Both the position numbers and the translations under genes were made by a program. From Dipylidium caninum (taxonomy: Eukaryota; Platyhelminthes; Cestoda; Cyclophyllidea; Dipylidiidae), in NCBI GenBank assembly GCA_017562135.1, contig QEYB01000766.1, forward strand, positions 372,001 through 436,000: a DNA stretch of 64,000 nt. Direction: 5' to 3'. The first letter of the stretch is position 1; each line of letters starts with the position of its first letter. The notes under the pieces were generated by a model. It was not told the origin of the DNA. It searched no databases and saw only the letters and a program-made list of their open reading frames with translations. Below are positions 36,401 through 51,400 of the stretch, one piece after another.

Positions 36401-39400
36401 GGTTGGTCATATCTTTATTCCTCTAAGACCGCCTCTCTGGTTGCGATTTCTTTTTTCGGGTATCCCACTTTTTTTTACATGTGAACTTTTCTCTTATTGG
36501 GCTATCTTTTGGCAATATTGGTGTTTGTCCGTGAGTCATGTCCTTTTTGAAATAGGACTGTCCTCACTCCATGCTGACGCGGTAGTAGCTAAATGGCCAA
36601 TGGTGCGTCGGTGTCTGTTTGAAATGTTTTGACATGCACTGAGGCCCGGCAGCCAGTTGGTACTATACGAAAAGTTATTTGACTTGTTTCTATGCGAGCC
36701 GTCGAAATTCCCACTCGTGTATGCGGTAATAAAAATGTTCAGGCGTTTTTTTGTTTGGGAAGTGGAGACCGCGGAGAGAGAAGGATGGCGGTGTTTAATC
36801 CATGGCCCGGCATTCCTCGCTTATTGGTGTGTTCTGGTTTTGGAATGGCTCTCTGTCTAATTTTCGAGACCCGGGATAAATTGCCTAAGCGCTTTTAGCC
36901 CCTTTCGGGGGTCGAATTTTGTGTGATTTCCTTTTTTTATGGTGTTAAATAGGTGAGTTACAATTCTCCTATTTTATAGACCTTTATGTTATTGGCTTCT
37001 CGTTATTGTTGACGCCAAACCCTAATGGATTAAATTGTGCTTTTGTCGGTTTAATGGCCGGATTGAATTTTCGCTTGTCTGGAGGGCATCGTTGAGGAGC
37101 GTTGCAGTAGTCCTTGCAGAACTCCCGAATTTAGATTTGATCAATGAATTTTATCACATGCCACTTTTACTGTCCGTGAGCCTAAAATTTTCCACGCAGC
37201 CCATTTGTCTAAATTTCTGATGGTTTTTGCGTAATCTAGGCTTAAGTTAACCGCATACACCATATGATATGGAACTCTTATATCATCTTCTTATATGCCA
37301 ACAGACCGCGCCCAATAGTTACGGTTATGCGATCTCGTAAATCCACAGTTGGTATCTTGGCTCGTTTTGTGAAGCCACTTACCTTAGTAGTGAAGCCACT
37401 TACCTTAGTAGTGAACAAGGATGATAAACCGGAAGCATTTCTTGTTTCTTGCACCTCGACAGCTAACTAATTTATACATGCTCTCTCACACGGCTATCAC
37501 GATTTTTCCGCCCGGTGTAGACGTAACCCTCCGCCACCACCCCCGAGGAGTGGGAGCGGTTTATGCAACTCGCAGCCCCTTTCACCACAGCAACCGCCGC
37601 ATTATCATCAGTGTCTCTCACCGGATCAGCGACGCTACCCTGCTGTAACCGCACACCAGCGTCCCACACCACCTCAGCGTGCCCCGGTACAGCCCCCCCC
37701 ACCGCCTCTTGGGGTAGTCTCGGAGTACGTGGATTTGGAAGTGACCAACGGTCTTTTGCGTCTTCTCTTCGCGCGTTTCGTGGATAACAACACTTCTGCC
37801 CTCGGCACTGGTTCCGGCACTGCCGTGGATGGCGGAAATCCTGGCCTGCGACGGGTAGTGGCACACCTGGTTCGCATCGCACACACAGAAATCTACATCC
37901 AACCACCAAGTTTACAGACGCCACAGCGATGTTTGGAGGCCTCGGTGGGACCTGGTGGTGGATTGCTGGAGAAAATGGAAGCGTCAGTGTATGAACAGGC
38001 GCCACCGTCCGCCACCCATCTGCTTACCGGTAAGCTGTTTGACAATGCAAAAAATGATTTTCAATCGTTTGTCTACATGTTTTGTCGTCGCAACTCTAGG
38101 CTTCCATCGGTTAGACGCCGTACTCTTCCTATGAAATTTCCATCGGTGCATAACTCTTCCTATTTGGTTGTAATTGATAGTCAGTCCTAATACATAACAT
38201 TGCTTTGGATATGGGAACGCCATTTGTTAGTATTTTGTCGCTATTACGTTATTCCTTCCCATTCTCAAGTAGTTATCCCTCAACATATTCAGCCGTTGGT
38301 GGGAAATTGCTCTGACGTAAAGCACATTTGGCACGGGTTTCAGACTTTAAAATTATCCTGAAGTGTGTAATCAAATCCAGTATTTTTTCATGTGAGAAAT
38401 CATTTCCAGGGACGGACAAGTTCTTAGTGTTCCTCATTGCACAACAGTTAAGCCGACAATGCGTTACCTTAACGTTTCTATGGCAGAGCCACGGAAAATC
38501 TGTCTCGAATACAACCAAATTCAGTGTTAGAGTGGCTTGATGTTTCCACGGTTTGTGAACCGATTGCCTCTCGAGAAATAAAACAAAGTTTGACATTTCG
38601 TGCGACTGCTGACAATTTTTTGATGGACAGAGTGGCTTTTTATCATACAAATCTATTTTTTATACTTCCCCCTTTGCGCAATGTAATATTTTTTGGAGTA
38701 AGCAATTACGAAGTTTATTATTTCGTTGAGAGATGACAAAGTATAGGGTGGAGTGTTTTGTCTCACCACAAGAGAAGGTCGCGAATCTGAGGAGGCAAAA
38801 AAGACTTTCAGCCCTATCTCGTGTGTAATTTCTGGGGATTTCTAAACCGGAAACCGCATCTGGGAAGACGATTCCCTTTGGCATGTTTAGGGGAAGGGCT
38901 TGCATAAGCGACCGCACGCTGGTTAAAATTTTGTCCTCAGTTTGTTTAACTCGCAGTGCCATCAAACGCCTGCGCGCCCGTTAAGCACAAGGCTAAACAG
39001 TTAGTTCTTGCTCGAGTCTCACTTAATGTACCTGTGAAAAGTGCTCTTAAATTTAGTCCAACTAAGTATTCCAACTCCCCTGTTTCGATCTTCACCTTGG
39101 AGCGTTGGGAGTAGTAGTGTGTGACGTAAGTACGTAGAATAGTATGCAATTTCCATTGTTGATAGTTATCTTTTCGAGGTGAGGTGCTCGTGTAATGCTG
39201 ATAACCGAAGAAACTCGACTCTCCGGTCCCCTCCCTTGTCACTAAATTGACCCGTTAAAATGTGATGCCTTCATTCTTTGTGAATGGCTCGTACAATTCT
39301 TTCGCACCTACTGGTAATGACTAATTTTAGTAGAACCGAATAAAGTATTCCTCCGTAAATTAATTACTTTCCTTCTAATAGCAGTATGACCTAAGGTTAA

Positions 39401-42400
39401 GCGGATACAATCTTCAATTTACTCCCGCTTGTAAATAAATTTTCCGTCTACTAGTGGCCTCGAAAATCGCCCTTCTGTTTACTCAGCTCTTAAAAACTCT
39501 CTGGTTCTAGAGAGTTTCCACCGCCTGGACTTTTTATCCCCAAACCCTTCACTTTTGTCTGTCTACTGCATGTACGTGTGCGCGGAGGGTGGAAGAGACT
39601 TTACCTGCTTGGAATTTTCGGCTAGCAGGTTGCGGCAAACAATTAGCTTGTTTCTGGCTTCAAGTGCATGATCCAATCGCCACAACATGCCGGATACGCA
39701 TCGTTAAAACGTCTCCTTTTATCTAGCAGTAGCATTTGGTGAGGCCTCGTCCGCTGGAAACATGGGCTTCCTTGTCTTAAATGCACTGGCATCTCCATCC
39801 TCACCTTCTGGTGTTGCGATATCCTTTTGTTTTCCCCTTTCTATGTGATTTTGGCCAATAAGATGCCTTCGTTTTGCTTATTAGTTGAGGAGTAAATCTT
39901 ACTCCGTTTAGTGTTAGTATTCATAACTAAAGTAGGCGCTGTAGTAACGGGATAACTACGTGCCACTTCGGATGGAAGTGGGATGCAGCGAGCAAAAATG
40001 CCCGAGAATAAAAATCTACTCTTTTTAAAGATCCTTGAGTATTAAATCATTGAAATATCCAGGTAAGACATTCGGCGCCGAGACGGATATGGTGGCTCTA
40101 GGAAATAAGCTCCGAAGCGGAGGCAATCGGGACGATGAGACAGCCTCGATCTCTTCCTCCTCTTCCGCCTCCTCGGACACCGCGTCTGGCAGTGACGAGG
40201 ATGAGGATGAAGCTGATGTTGAAGGTGCCGACTACGACATCTATGAGGGCGTAGAAACGGACAAGAAGTCCTCGGGGACGAATGCGTCTAATCCGCCCAC
40301 CACGGCCACCTCTTCTCCCCGCCCTAATCACAGAACGACAGTCTCTGTCACCGCCGCAACTGTTCCCCAGCAAGCCAACTCAACTACCCTTCTGACAGTA
40401 GCGGAATTGCATGCACTTCCGCAGAACACGACTATAAAATGTCTCAAAGCTTCTGCAATGCAGGTTAGTCAATTGTCAAAACGCTGTCTGTTTTTAGCAC
40501 AAGGGAAACTTTTGTGCCCTATTCACCTCTCACTCACTGCTAGTTAGTTTTCCTGCTGCATCTCGTATACTCTCGGGCTATTTTTAAACGGTTTTAAAAT
40601 TATGCCGTTGTGTGGTGATTGCATATTGGGGTTAAAATGTTGTTATCCCAAAAGGGAAATTATCCGCTTCCCAAGCTTCGGTTTTCAAGGAAAAGAGTTA
40701 ACTCTCTCATAACTAAACTATGACTTACTCTAATTCTCGAGGTTCATTCACAAGGCACGACTGCAAATTTCGTGGTCTTTGTCTTTTCGCCCATTTCGAG
40801 AATTAAATGAAACCAAATTGCTCTCACACAGTTGTAAAGACACTTAAAATTAAAAATTTCCTTCACTAGCACGCGCTTCCTCGACTATGAGACAAAATTG
40901 GTGACATTTCGCAATACCGGTCTTAGAAATCCAGTAGACATTCACCATGTGCTGATTTCTAAATGGATGACGCCGTTGCCCGATTCTACTGGCGTCTTAC
41001 AGTACACGGTTAATAGGAGTCGAACAGTGACTGATGCAAAGCTGAAGACTGCTTCCACTTCCACGTACGCAGCAACATGCTTTCCACCGCTTTTTCAATT
41101 GTCTTGCTGCGGACGACCTCTTTGCGGCGCTTGCAAACAACAGCCCGACGGGGTCACCGTCCAGACTCCCGCCATCGATCGCGGGGACTGTTGTCTACTT
41201 TCGCAACCAGTCGTCACCGCGCCTCATCAGCCAGTGCATTGTCATTAGTCACCTTTTTGACAGATGCGTTGATAGCATTCCTGCTAGTCATGCACACGCA
41301 CTAGATGCTAACGAAGTCCTACAAAGCTCGGGTCTTTGGGGCATGTGAATGTATGCGAAAAGGGGGAAAACAGGTCGAAGGAGCGGAAGTACAAGGGGTA
41401 TTTTTAGCACTTAGTCGTTGAATAAAACAGTTTTTTGGCGCCATTATGAATTTGTGCATCAAATTGCAGGCGACGAATTTTCGTTTAGGCGCCTACAAGT
41501 CATAACCATGTTTTAAGCTGCTCCTGTCAACAGGTTCGGGAGTGTAGACGCTACCCAGTCAAACCATTTAATGTCCTCAGTTCACGAAAATAGATTGACG
41601 GCTGCGATTTGGTGGTATTCCAATTCTTACTAAATTAGAATGCCAATTTATAGGCACAGTATTGCTTATACTTCTAGAGCTGTGCGCGTCCATTCAACAC
41701 GATGGTATAACCTTTCGCGGCTCCTTCCCGAGCCGTATTATGTATCGAAATGTCGAGAATTTGATTTGCATGCACCTCTAATTCCATGTGGCCTCAGAGA
41801 TATGTGAACCACGGTTAATTGTACTTTAATCGGACTCGGGGTTTTACATAATCCTGAAAACAACCGGTTAACCAGTAAGTTCTGGAGGGAATGTTCGCCA
41901 AGTTCTTAAGAATTTGGAAACCTACGAGCTGTTTCTCTTTTGTAAAAGTGATTTGGTCCAATCCTCAAATCTTTTCTCCCCACCTTTTGGGCCACTCTGT
42001 GAAAGTTTAAGAAATTCGCCGACTAGGTCAGGTGATACTGACAGAGCTCCGACCACTTATCATTTTGATTACGCTCTTCACGTGACCTTCGTTTCCCCAC
42101 CCTGTCAAGAGTGGCGGCCAGTCCAGACTTTTGAGTCACTCAGACAGCGTGAGCTTTGGGGTCCGCGTCGTGAAATTGGCCACTCGCGTCCCCTTTTTGT
42201 CCAGGCGTCGGAGAGGGAAGGTGAGCTGTTTAGGCCACCTCGACGATGTAGGTCTACGTGACATGTGGACACCAGGCCGACTCTCCTAAGTCCGTCCTGT
42301 GTTGACACTGCGAATCGTGTTCTTTCCTCGGTCAGGGCAACCGTGGTCGTAAAAAGTCTTGTCGCGCAGCCACAAAGATTAACTCTATTATTATTGAGAC

Positions 42401-45400
42401 AAACTAGATGAGGGTAATTAGGAGCGTTTGCGGTTTTTAGAAGCGTCTAAATCAGTGAAAGCAATGGCATATGGTGTTTTGGGCGAGCAGTAAACGTTTG
42501 GGCAATGCGGGTCAAATTTCCTTTCGAATCGGGGTTTCGGCTACGGAGGTGCTGACGATTGATTGCCAGAGGGAGGTTCGGATTTCATCCAGAATGACTC
42601 AGATTGTGTTTGGCACTGGCCATCGCTCTGCTCCTCTCCTTGTTGCCACGTCTACGCATTTTTAAGCCGTCCATGTGTCCTTAAACGGTGCCCCCGTTCC
42701 TACGGGGTTTTTGGACGTGAGTCGGTGAATCCTCCTCCACAAACCTGTTTTTGTAACCAGATGAACTGAAGCATCAATGCGAACTTTGTATGTGAATGAA
42801 GAGCCACTGCTTAGTGAGGAAAATATTTCTCAATGCGGAACGCCGTTAAGAAAGTATTCTTCTATTTTATAATATTCCCTTCCTCTCGTCTGCTTTTTCA
42901 CTTGGCTGGGATCCCAAGTGTAATAGGGATAAACATTTTAGGAGTAATTCGTCTTATATCCCGATCGGCGAAACGCTGTCGAAACAGTAACTAAGACGAA
43001 GATCGCAAAAAAATTGACAATAGAACAGACGCCTCCAGTGAAGGACTTGCTTGCACGGTTCTATTTCGAGAACTTTACCGCTTATTACTGCATCCGCAGT
43101 CAATGGCGTCGGCTACTTCTGCTTTTCCTAATATCGCAAACGCAATTTGCGTTGTCTTCTCATCCCCCCAACCTCCGTACGCAATTATTATTTTCCTTAG
43201 AAATGACCAAACCAGTTCTTTCAAAAGTTATCTTAACTTATCAAGAGCTTTACTACGTCTTTCAATGTCTGTCATAACTTTTTCCCTTAAAGAAATGTCG
43301 CTTTAGTCTGAAATGTGAACTCCTTTTTATTTTAGACAAGGTTGACTTTTGAAAGGAGACCAGTCAGTTATTGTTTTGAGGTAGGATGAATAAAAACCTG
43401 ACTTACGTAGACAAGACGCTTTTCAACAACGGAATGAACCACTAGGCTGTCTGTTAGTCCCCGTCGTTCGTTTTTGGGTGCGTTCGATGTGAACGTGTGT
43501 TTTTGTGTGGGGGTGTTTAAAATGAGTAGGACGGAGCGTGAGAGTGTGCCTTCACTTTTCTCTTATTGTCAGCTTGGGGAGTCGAGGACTAAACAACACT
43601 GCGCTGTTCAACGTCTAATTCTCATCTTAACTTCAACACAGCCCTAGGGAATGCCGGGGGAGAGGGCATTAATGGCCGCATTTAAATTTCACAGAGAATA
43701 TGCGTAGGAGGAGGATATATTCCAGCTCATTCTGCCTTACCTACTGGCAACATTGTGGTTAACTTGAGCAAATTTGAATTGCTAAGTGCTATACGTTTAG
43801 AAATGTGGTATTTCGGCGACCCGAAATGCAATCGACGCCCGGCGCGAGTGCTTGGACCTTGGAAGTGATGGATTCGACAGAGTTCTGCTTAATTGTCCAC
43901 CTTTTTCGTAAAAATTCCTAAACCATATTTTATGTCGATGGATGTTTCGAACTCGACGAGCTCTTCCAGAATGCCCATTGACTGAGTCCGACTGCCCCGT
44001 TTGATAAATCGCAAAAACGCTCGTCTATCTAAGAAAATTGGACTTTTTGCAAATCTTATTAGACTCACCCACAACACATCGAATAATTGAAGTGGAAGGA
44101 TTGAAGTACACCACCTTCTTGAGTTGCTCATGGTCTCATTTTCCAGTGTCGATTTCGAGATCACGTCGAAAACGGGTAATTCTTTTTTCGAAAAAAATAT
44201 CTTAAACTGATAACCACTGACTTTTCGATTGGAAGGCATTTTTAAACCACTTCTTACTTTTGTTTCGCATCATTGACTGCTCTCCCCATAGGCCCTCATC
44301 ACTCTCGTCTCCGCCTACCAACTTGACCCGGCGTTGCGTCGACGTGACCTCGACATAGCTCAGCTGCTGGCACGCATCCAGATGTACACGATGACACAGA
44401 GCGAGCGCGTGATGGCGGTTCGAGGGGCAGCGACCGACGTGGGGGCGGAGGGACGCCTGTCGCCTGACGATGGACAGCGCGTTGCGCCCACCCACGTCCC
44501 CGTGCCTGAGGTGGCTGCTCTCGTGCGTCTTTCCTTCCACCCCAATCACCGACAGGCCATCTGCGATCTTGGTGCGTATCTTGGGCTGATTTGCTCGGCG
44601 ATTATTCTTGGACTTTTTGAATTCACAAGGTCTGCCTAGGGCTGTTTGACGCTATTAGCGCGGCCTTCTTACTCAGCCTCGTCTTGTTACCGCACATTGT
44701 GGTTCTTTCGTCAGTTGACGTTTCTGGAATTTTCACTGTTTTTGCTTCAATACTGTTTATAAGCTTCCTAAATTTATCATTTCATTTATTGACATCTTTT
44801 AATGTTGATCTGTCAGACAATAATTTTTTTTCGAGACATAGCTAAACTCATTCCACTTTGTTCACTTGATTGACATTTTTATTCTTCCAAATGCTATGCT
44901 AACTGTTCGTTCCTGATATCTCTTCTAATGCATCTACTTTTGCGATTCACTTTCGAGACTCGAACAATCCGATCTACTTCGCCCGGAAATTCCTTTCGTC
45001 CTGCTCACACTTTTAATCGGGATCCATGTGAATATTATTTTTCCCCCTGCTTACCATTGACTTTAGGGGCTTGTGCTTCATCCACAAAAGGTTTTTTTTT
45101 TTCAAAAAAGGACACTTATTTTTTAACGCGACATCCGTTTGCGCAGCAATTCGTTTCCCAATCACCCATGGAGGTTAGTCTGCTCCACTTTGAGTATTGT
45201 CATCCCTTTCTCTGCGCCATCATTAGATGTTACGTGGGGACATTTTGTCTCAGCTACTGAGAGAATCTCAGGTGGCCACGACCCAAAGCACTGTTTCAGT
45301 TTCACCTCCTAGATTTCACCAATTTTTTCTGATATTTATCCTGCTATCAGCTTGTCATGATAGTTGATGCTAAATTCATGTGTAAATTGGGACTACCGGC

Positions 45401-48400
45401 CGTCACTTTATTTTATATCCTCGAGTGTCGTTTTTAATCGCTTCTCTGTCTTTCCCTCCTCTCTGCAACTGCTGCAAAGGCAATATGTGGCCGTAGAAGT
45501 GTTCTCTCCCCCTTTTCTCATTCAACGGTTTTTCTCCTACTACTTTTTTCGGCCGTCTCCTCAGGCTTTGGTAACTTACGTCTCCTCGCGACTAGTCTTC
45601 AATCTCAATCGGTTTGCAGTCCTTTTCCCTAGGTTGATGTTGCACTCTGTCTGCCTTTCTATTAGTCGTCCCACAACGCCACCTTTTGTAGATCAGCTGT
45701 CTTACCCTCACTGAAAACTATTCTGTTCATGATAAACTATCTACTCCTTACTCAGCACCGGGTCATCCGCTTGGGATATCCGTCATGTAGACGGGACCAC
45801 GACTCGGTCTCCACGGTTATCCGATTCAAAAGCCATTTGTGGATGCATTAACCGCCACATTTTTGTGGTTGCTCCAGTCCTCATCGTAACTATCGTGGAA
45901 GGGAAATCATGGCATGGAGTTGCCTGCTTATTATTATGCACGCCCAAAGCGAGGACTGATTGACCAAAGCGTGTCAGAGCCATTTGCGGTGGTGGCCACG
46001 CTTCAGCCGAAGAAAACCTTGTCCCCAGATGTTGCTGCATTTTCCTCTCACTCGCATAGTCTTCTGTTCAACCCCAATTTTTCGGTCTACGATTTAGCAC
46101 TTTGAAAAAAATGAAGTCTGGATGCATGTATTCTGATTTGATGTCCAACATTTGCCTTTGGCGTCGGAATGAAGAAGTTAGTCACTCACGAATATAGGGC
46201 TTTGTTTATTTCCTACCATAGGAGTAATGAAACTGAGACCCCAAAAGCCAGTACTATTTTAATGGATTTTTAAATTAGTCTTTCAGACAAATGGTTGATT
46301 TTCCCCTTCAGTGCACAATCAAATTTACTGTGAGTACCGAATTTTTGATGTAACATCTCTTTCGAGGGCCAAATAACCTGAAGCATAAATCGAGGTCTGC
46401 CTCTCCTCTTACGTGCGCATTCACTCGCATCACTGTTTTTTTCTTCCGACAGGAGGACTGCACGCACTCCTTAGCCTTCTGCGATGGGAGCACACGCGGT
46501 GGCAACTCCGGGGCGAGCGCGGGCAGGGTATCAGTCTCACTGGCCCATGCAATAATCCTCAGGTTCATTCAACGACTCCGCCCACGGGTGCGGGTCTCGG
46601 TGCCGCACCCCTCGATCAGGCAGCTTCAGCGGTGGCGGCAGCGGTGGGTGAGCGTGGGGAGACAGTGGGCACGACGGGCGCCATGACAACGGCGGAGACG
46701 AGTCTGGCCTTGCGTCGCTACATTTGTGTGGCGCTCACAAATCTCACCTTTGGGGCACCCGTAAACAAGGCATTTGTGTGCAAACGTCGGAGTCATTTGG
46801 AGGCGCTTATCGCTCAACTGGAGGTTGGCAGTGAGGAGTTGAAACAGGTCAGTCTCCTCCCCAACTCGTTTTTTTAATTTCTGGAGGTCTTATAAATGGA
46901 GTCTAATAACTTTGGTTTCGTTAATCCATCGTCTAGAAGCGTTGTCTGATTGCCTCCTTGAAACGAGATTCTGCTATATCACTGGTCTTTGTTTTCTTTT
47001 TAAATTTCCGCTGCGTATAGCGTAACGTGACGGTATTCTAGCAATTTCCGAAGTGGGCGCCAATTTCACTGGTAGGCAATCGTGAAATCAAACTCGACAT
47101 TCAAAACCCTGTAAAATTTTCCGAATTGATGTTGGTATCGAGAAATATTTAATCATACTGCTTTAAAAAGTCTTCTTCTGAGAATCCTTTTTTCACGCAT
47201 TCGTTCATTGTTAGTGTTGGTTATTTTGTTTTTCTTAGCACAAACCGTTTCGACTGAATTTTATGACCGATGTCATCTTTTTCTTCTGAACATATCACCG
47301 AATTTACACCCCGGCATGGTCACTATTTTAAGAGTTTATCTAGCGATTTTGCGGTTAATTTCATAAAATAATGGACGGGTTGAAAGCGAAGAGAAATGGT
47401 ACTTGTTGCCTCTGTGGAGCAATGAAAAAAAACTTTAACTTTCTCGTGTGTCTACTCTCCAGCACCTTGGACAATTCTATTCCTGCGATACTTTTGTCAT
47501 CGCGCCTCACTGTGATTTATGCCCTTAATGACCATTTTTACGTGTGATTTATGAACCGCTTCGTATACTTTCATTGAGCGCTTAGACGCAACTTGTTCGG
47601 ATGTGTGTGTGTGTCTGTGCTACCATAGTGCACCAAAAATCTTCCTTGCTATTTAATTGTTCTTTGATTCTTACACGTTCTTTAATCCCGTGCAGTGTTC
47701 GACCTCGAGTGATTAAGAGTTTTCCATTCACTCGGACGTCAGAAATCTTGCTTTGTGTGAAACCCTCTCCGCCAATCCCTACTTTTTTTCTCCACCATCA
47801 TAAATGCATTCCACGGGCCTGTTACCTGCCATTTTAAAGATAAAATCAACACAAAGCTAAACCGAGTACTTACCCGGTTGGTGAAAGCAAAGGAGCATTA
47901 TGCAAAGGAGATGCTAAGCAGCTTTGTACGTCTCGGTAAAGTGACACATGATGAGACGGGGCCACGACTTGCCTAAAATAGTAGTCCCCAATTGTGGAGG
48001 AAGTAGTTTAGCCTCTACCACTGGTTTCTAAGACTAGTCTTCGAAGAGAAAAGCCGATTTGAGCATAGAATGCTATAACTCAAAAGCATGCCCTTGATTT
48101 CGGCGCAATTACGGTGCAGGCATCCTTTTTCTATGGTCGTGCACTTCCATCGACGGCATACTTTGCCACTTCGAGGATGACCGGTGGGCTTTGGAGAGAC
48201 CAACTCTCCATGGCGCGTTTCTTTGCCTCTTTCAGTGAAGCCCATCCATTTACTTAACTTAATTACATCTCCTCTGCTATGAAGTAACGATTCACTTTTT
48301 ACTAGGGTGAGATTTCTCGTTGATTTGGATTTCATTCAAGAATTGAATTTCGGTACGAACTCATTTAGAGAGACACTGCCTCGAGACCGCGTTAAAATCA

Positions 48401-51400
48401 TTCTAATTCATTAGAACAAAATAAGACTTTGAAATAACACAGAACTATTGCCATAGCCCCTTGACTTTACTTTGGAGCACAAGTAGAAGGTGGGAGAGGC
48501 TCAGCGGCCATCACTATAATCAGCGTCCATGACGCTATGGAGCGAGACCGTTTCTGAGTTGGGGAGATCTATCAAATTTCCTCCCTTCACCTGTCGAATA
48601 ACCTTGATTTGACTTCATTCCATTGCCGATTTCGTTACGCAGTATAGGGCCCCAAACCCACTTCGTTATAGCCTCGAATGTGTGTAAACGCAGTACCCAG
48701 TTAACCAAAAGACTAAGACCCCTATTTCAACGTAATTCACAAACATCGCTAACAATGTGTGCTCTCTCTATCTCTCCCCGTAGATGGGTTGCTGCTATTA
48801 TTGTAGACCCATTTAGGAGGAGACGCTGAATGGCGGCCCTATTGTTCTTAATGGAAGGGCGGATTTACTCGATGATTTTATAACCTATGTGCTTCTAAAG
48901 GTATATTTAATGTCAATACACAAAAAGAGCGGGAAAGTATTGGCGTAGGTGGTAAACTTACTAGAAGATATCGCTAGAGTCCACCTAAAGATCTATTAGA
49001 AGGCAACAGTAAATTGGTTCGCAGCGATTTTTTTTTCTAAGAACGTCACGAGGCGTGAGGCTCCGGAAACAACTGTTGTTGCTATATCCAACATTCGGCA
49101 AACTGATAACAAAAATGTTTTCCAATTCATCTTGAAAGAGTATTGGTAACAGCCTTAAAAAAAGTTTTTGCTCCATTAAAACACGAGCAGGATAAATGCC
49201 TAAGTGTATGGGAGTAGATTTAGATTAGAACGTATTTGACGTGGAATGGCACTGCCGAGATGCTATTCTCGATGGTAGGTGTCCATCACGTCTATCCATC
49301 AAAGGCTGGCGTGGTTTCTTTCAGTCTAGACAGGATCTGCCCGCAATGTGAAAGGGTGCCCTGTAGACGAATGGGTTTGACTGACAACCGTACCCCTTGT
49401 GGTTGTCCCGTCCTCGATGCGAGCATTTAAGCGACGCGGATGCCTGGTCATGCGTGTTGGGTGCGCATGTAATCGGTCACTGAACATTTATTCATGCACT
49501 TTCAACTGCATTGGCTTCGAAGAAAAATAGCCTGTCTTGTCCTAATGCGGGCCACTGACAAGCCTCTTGTCTCGGTGCTGCATCGCACGTGTTCACGAAA
49601 CGCCGTAGCAGTGCTATAGGTGCTCTGGAGGACCGTTTTCAGGCGACGTTGAGGTTTTCAGCGACTTCATTTCAGTTTATTATCGGTTACACCATAGAGG
49701 CATCACCACCATAATTCTATAATTCTTCGGTAGGTGGCCGCGAGCGTGTTACGAAATCTGAGTTGGCACACGGACGCGAGGAGCAAAGCGGCACTGCGTC
49801 GGGCCCAGGCGGCCACTCGACTGACCCGGGCGGTGCTCTCGGCGCAGCGAGAGGCAACTCTTCGCACCACACTTAATGCTCTTTGGAATCTCTCGTCCCA
49901 TTCTACTGCCAACCGCAAGGCCGTTTGCAGGTATGTCCTTTCTGTCCTTATTTGTCTTGTCTTTCACGGCGTTGAGGTCGTTGAGGTAGTTTCCATCTCA
50001 TTTTTCCTCTCAGCCATAGTCCTTGTTGCTATTCGTTTTTTTAAACTTGAATTGCCGTTCTTTACCGTCTAGTTGCTTTACATTTCGACAATTCTTGACT
50101 TCTTTTATTGTTCTCCCTCTCACACTTGTTGTCCTCATTGCTACTTTAACTCCTCTGGCATTCATTGCTTTTCCACTTATTAACACCACTAATAATGGAG
50201 GGGTAACTCTCCGTTATTTGCATAGTTTACAAAAATAGAGGTAGAAGTCTCTTTGTTCGTTCCATTTCCCACCGATATTTTTGGTGCTGCAGGTTCTGTT
50301 AGCCGTGGTCCATGTGTCTTTGTTGACGACGCTGTTGTGAAACATGATTCTCACCCCCATATTCGGTAGATATTTCTGAAGCTCAAATGGACTCGCGGGG
50401 GAAAAGTGTTGGCTCGATTCCTTTACCGTTGAGTCTGGGTCGTAATCTTAATGACGCTGTGATTACCATTCTCCTCTTCTCTTTCCTCAGTCCCCTGAAA
50501 ATTGCATAAGAACTTCTTTTTACATGAGGGGGAGAGGAGGATATTCTTACAGAATGCGCCTGGTAGCCAAAAAAGTCTCTCCAACTCTTTGATATTTCGT
50601 AGAGAACACCGCCGACAGTGTCGCCCTCTAGTGCTTACTCCGCTAGTATCGCCGCTAAATTGACGGTGAATGCAGCAGTAAATAGGCTCAAAAGTGCTTT
50701 CTAACTGCCTTATCATCCCAACAACCCTCTCCAGCGTCATAGCTGTTGTTATTTCAAACCTTATTGCTAATTGAGCAGCATGAAGAGGTATCAAATGAAT
50801 GCAGATCACGGGCCTACTGTTAGATTTTTTTTCAACTTGAAAGGCTATACATGTGCGTAAATGTTCCGGTTTTATCAGAACATGGATGTGACATGATGCT
50901 TCAACTGATATTTCCTTTCGGCCTTAACGCATTTGATCGGTCCTTGGACTTATTTTTCAGCAATCTTTTCCTGGCGACTGCATCCACTGTTTCTGTATTC
51001 ATTGTTTCCTTACCCGCTGTCATAACAAACTTAACAGCTCTTAAACATGCGATCTTCTCTTTGATCAAGGTCCACCAGCGCGCTCTTTGTCTTTGTTGGT
51101 ATTTTATTGTTTCTCCCACTCTCCCCGAGCTTTCTTCTCGCAACCCCGTCTTTGTTGCCATGGCTGTTAATGAGTGTGCACTGCAAGCCCTTCATCTATC
51201 CCTCATTCTGACTCAAAATTTAAGCAGTGATATCGTAAATCCCCTTCACACGAATCTTGTTCTTAAGTCTTGTGGGTCTTTCTGAGTGGGACATCCATCT
51301 CCGCCATTGTCTAACCGTTCTAACTAGTGCCACAGGGGAAAAACCACCTTGAGATGGTGTCTTTCTGTGGCTGAAACGTTTCGAAGTACCTTGTGGTTTT

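Noticed and set aside
41914..42261. 115-codon ORF in APC intron 3
   Set aside because: No splice sites in matching phase with exons 3 and 4, whose direct join restores APC similarity.
43014..43277. ORF in APC intron 3 with a hydrophobic stretch
   Set aside because: Short and AT-rich; no splice sites in phase and no family resemblance.
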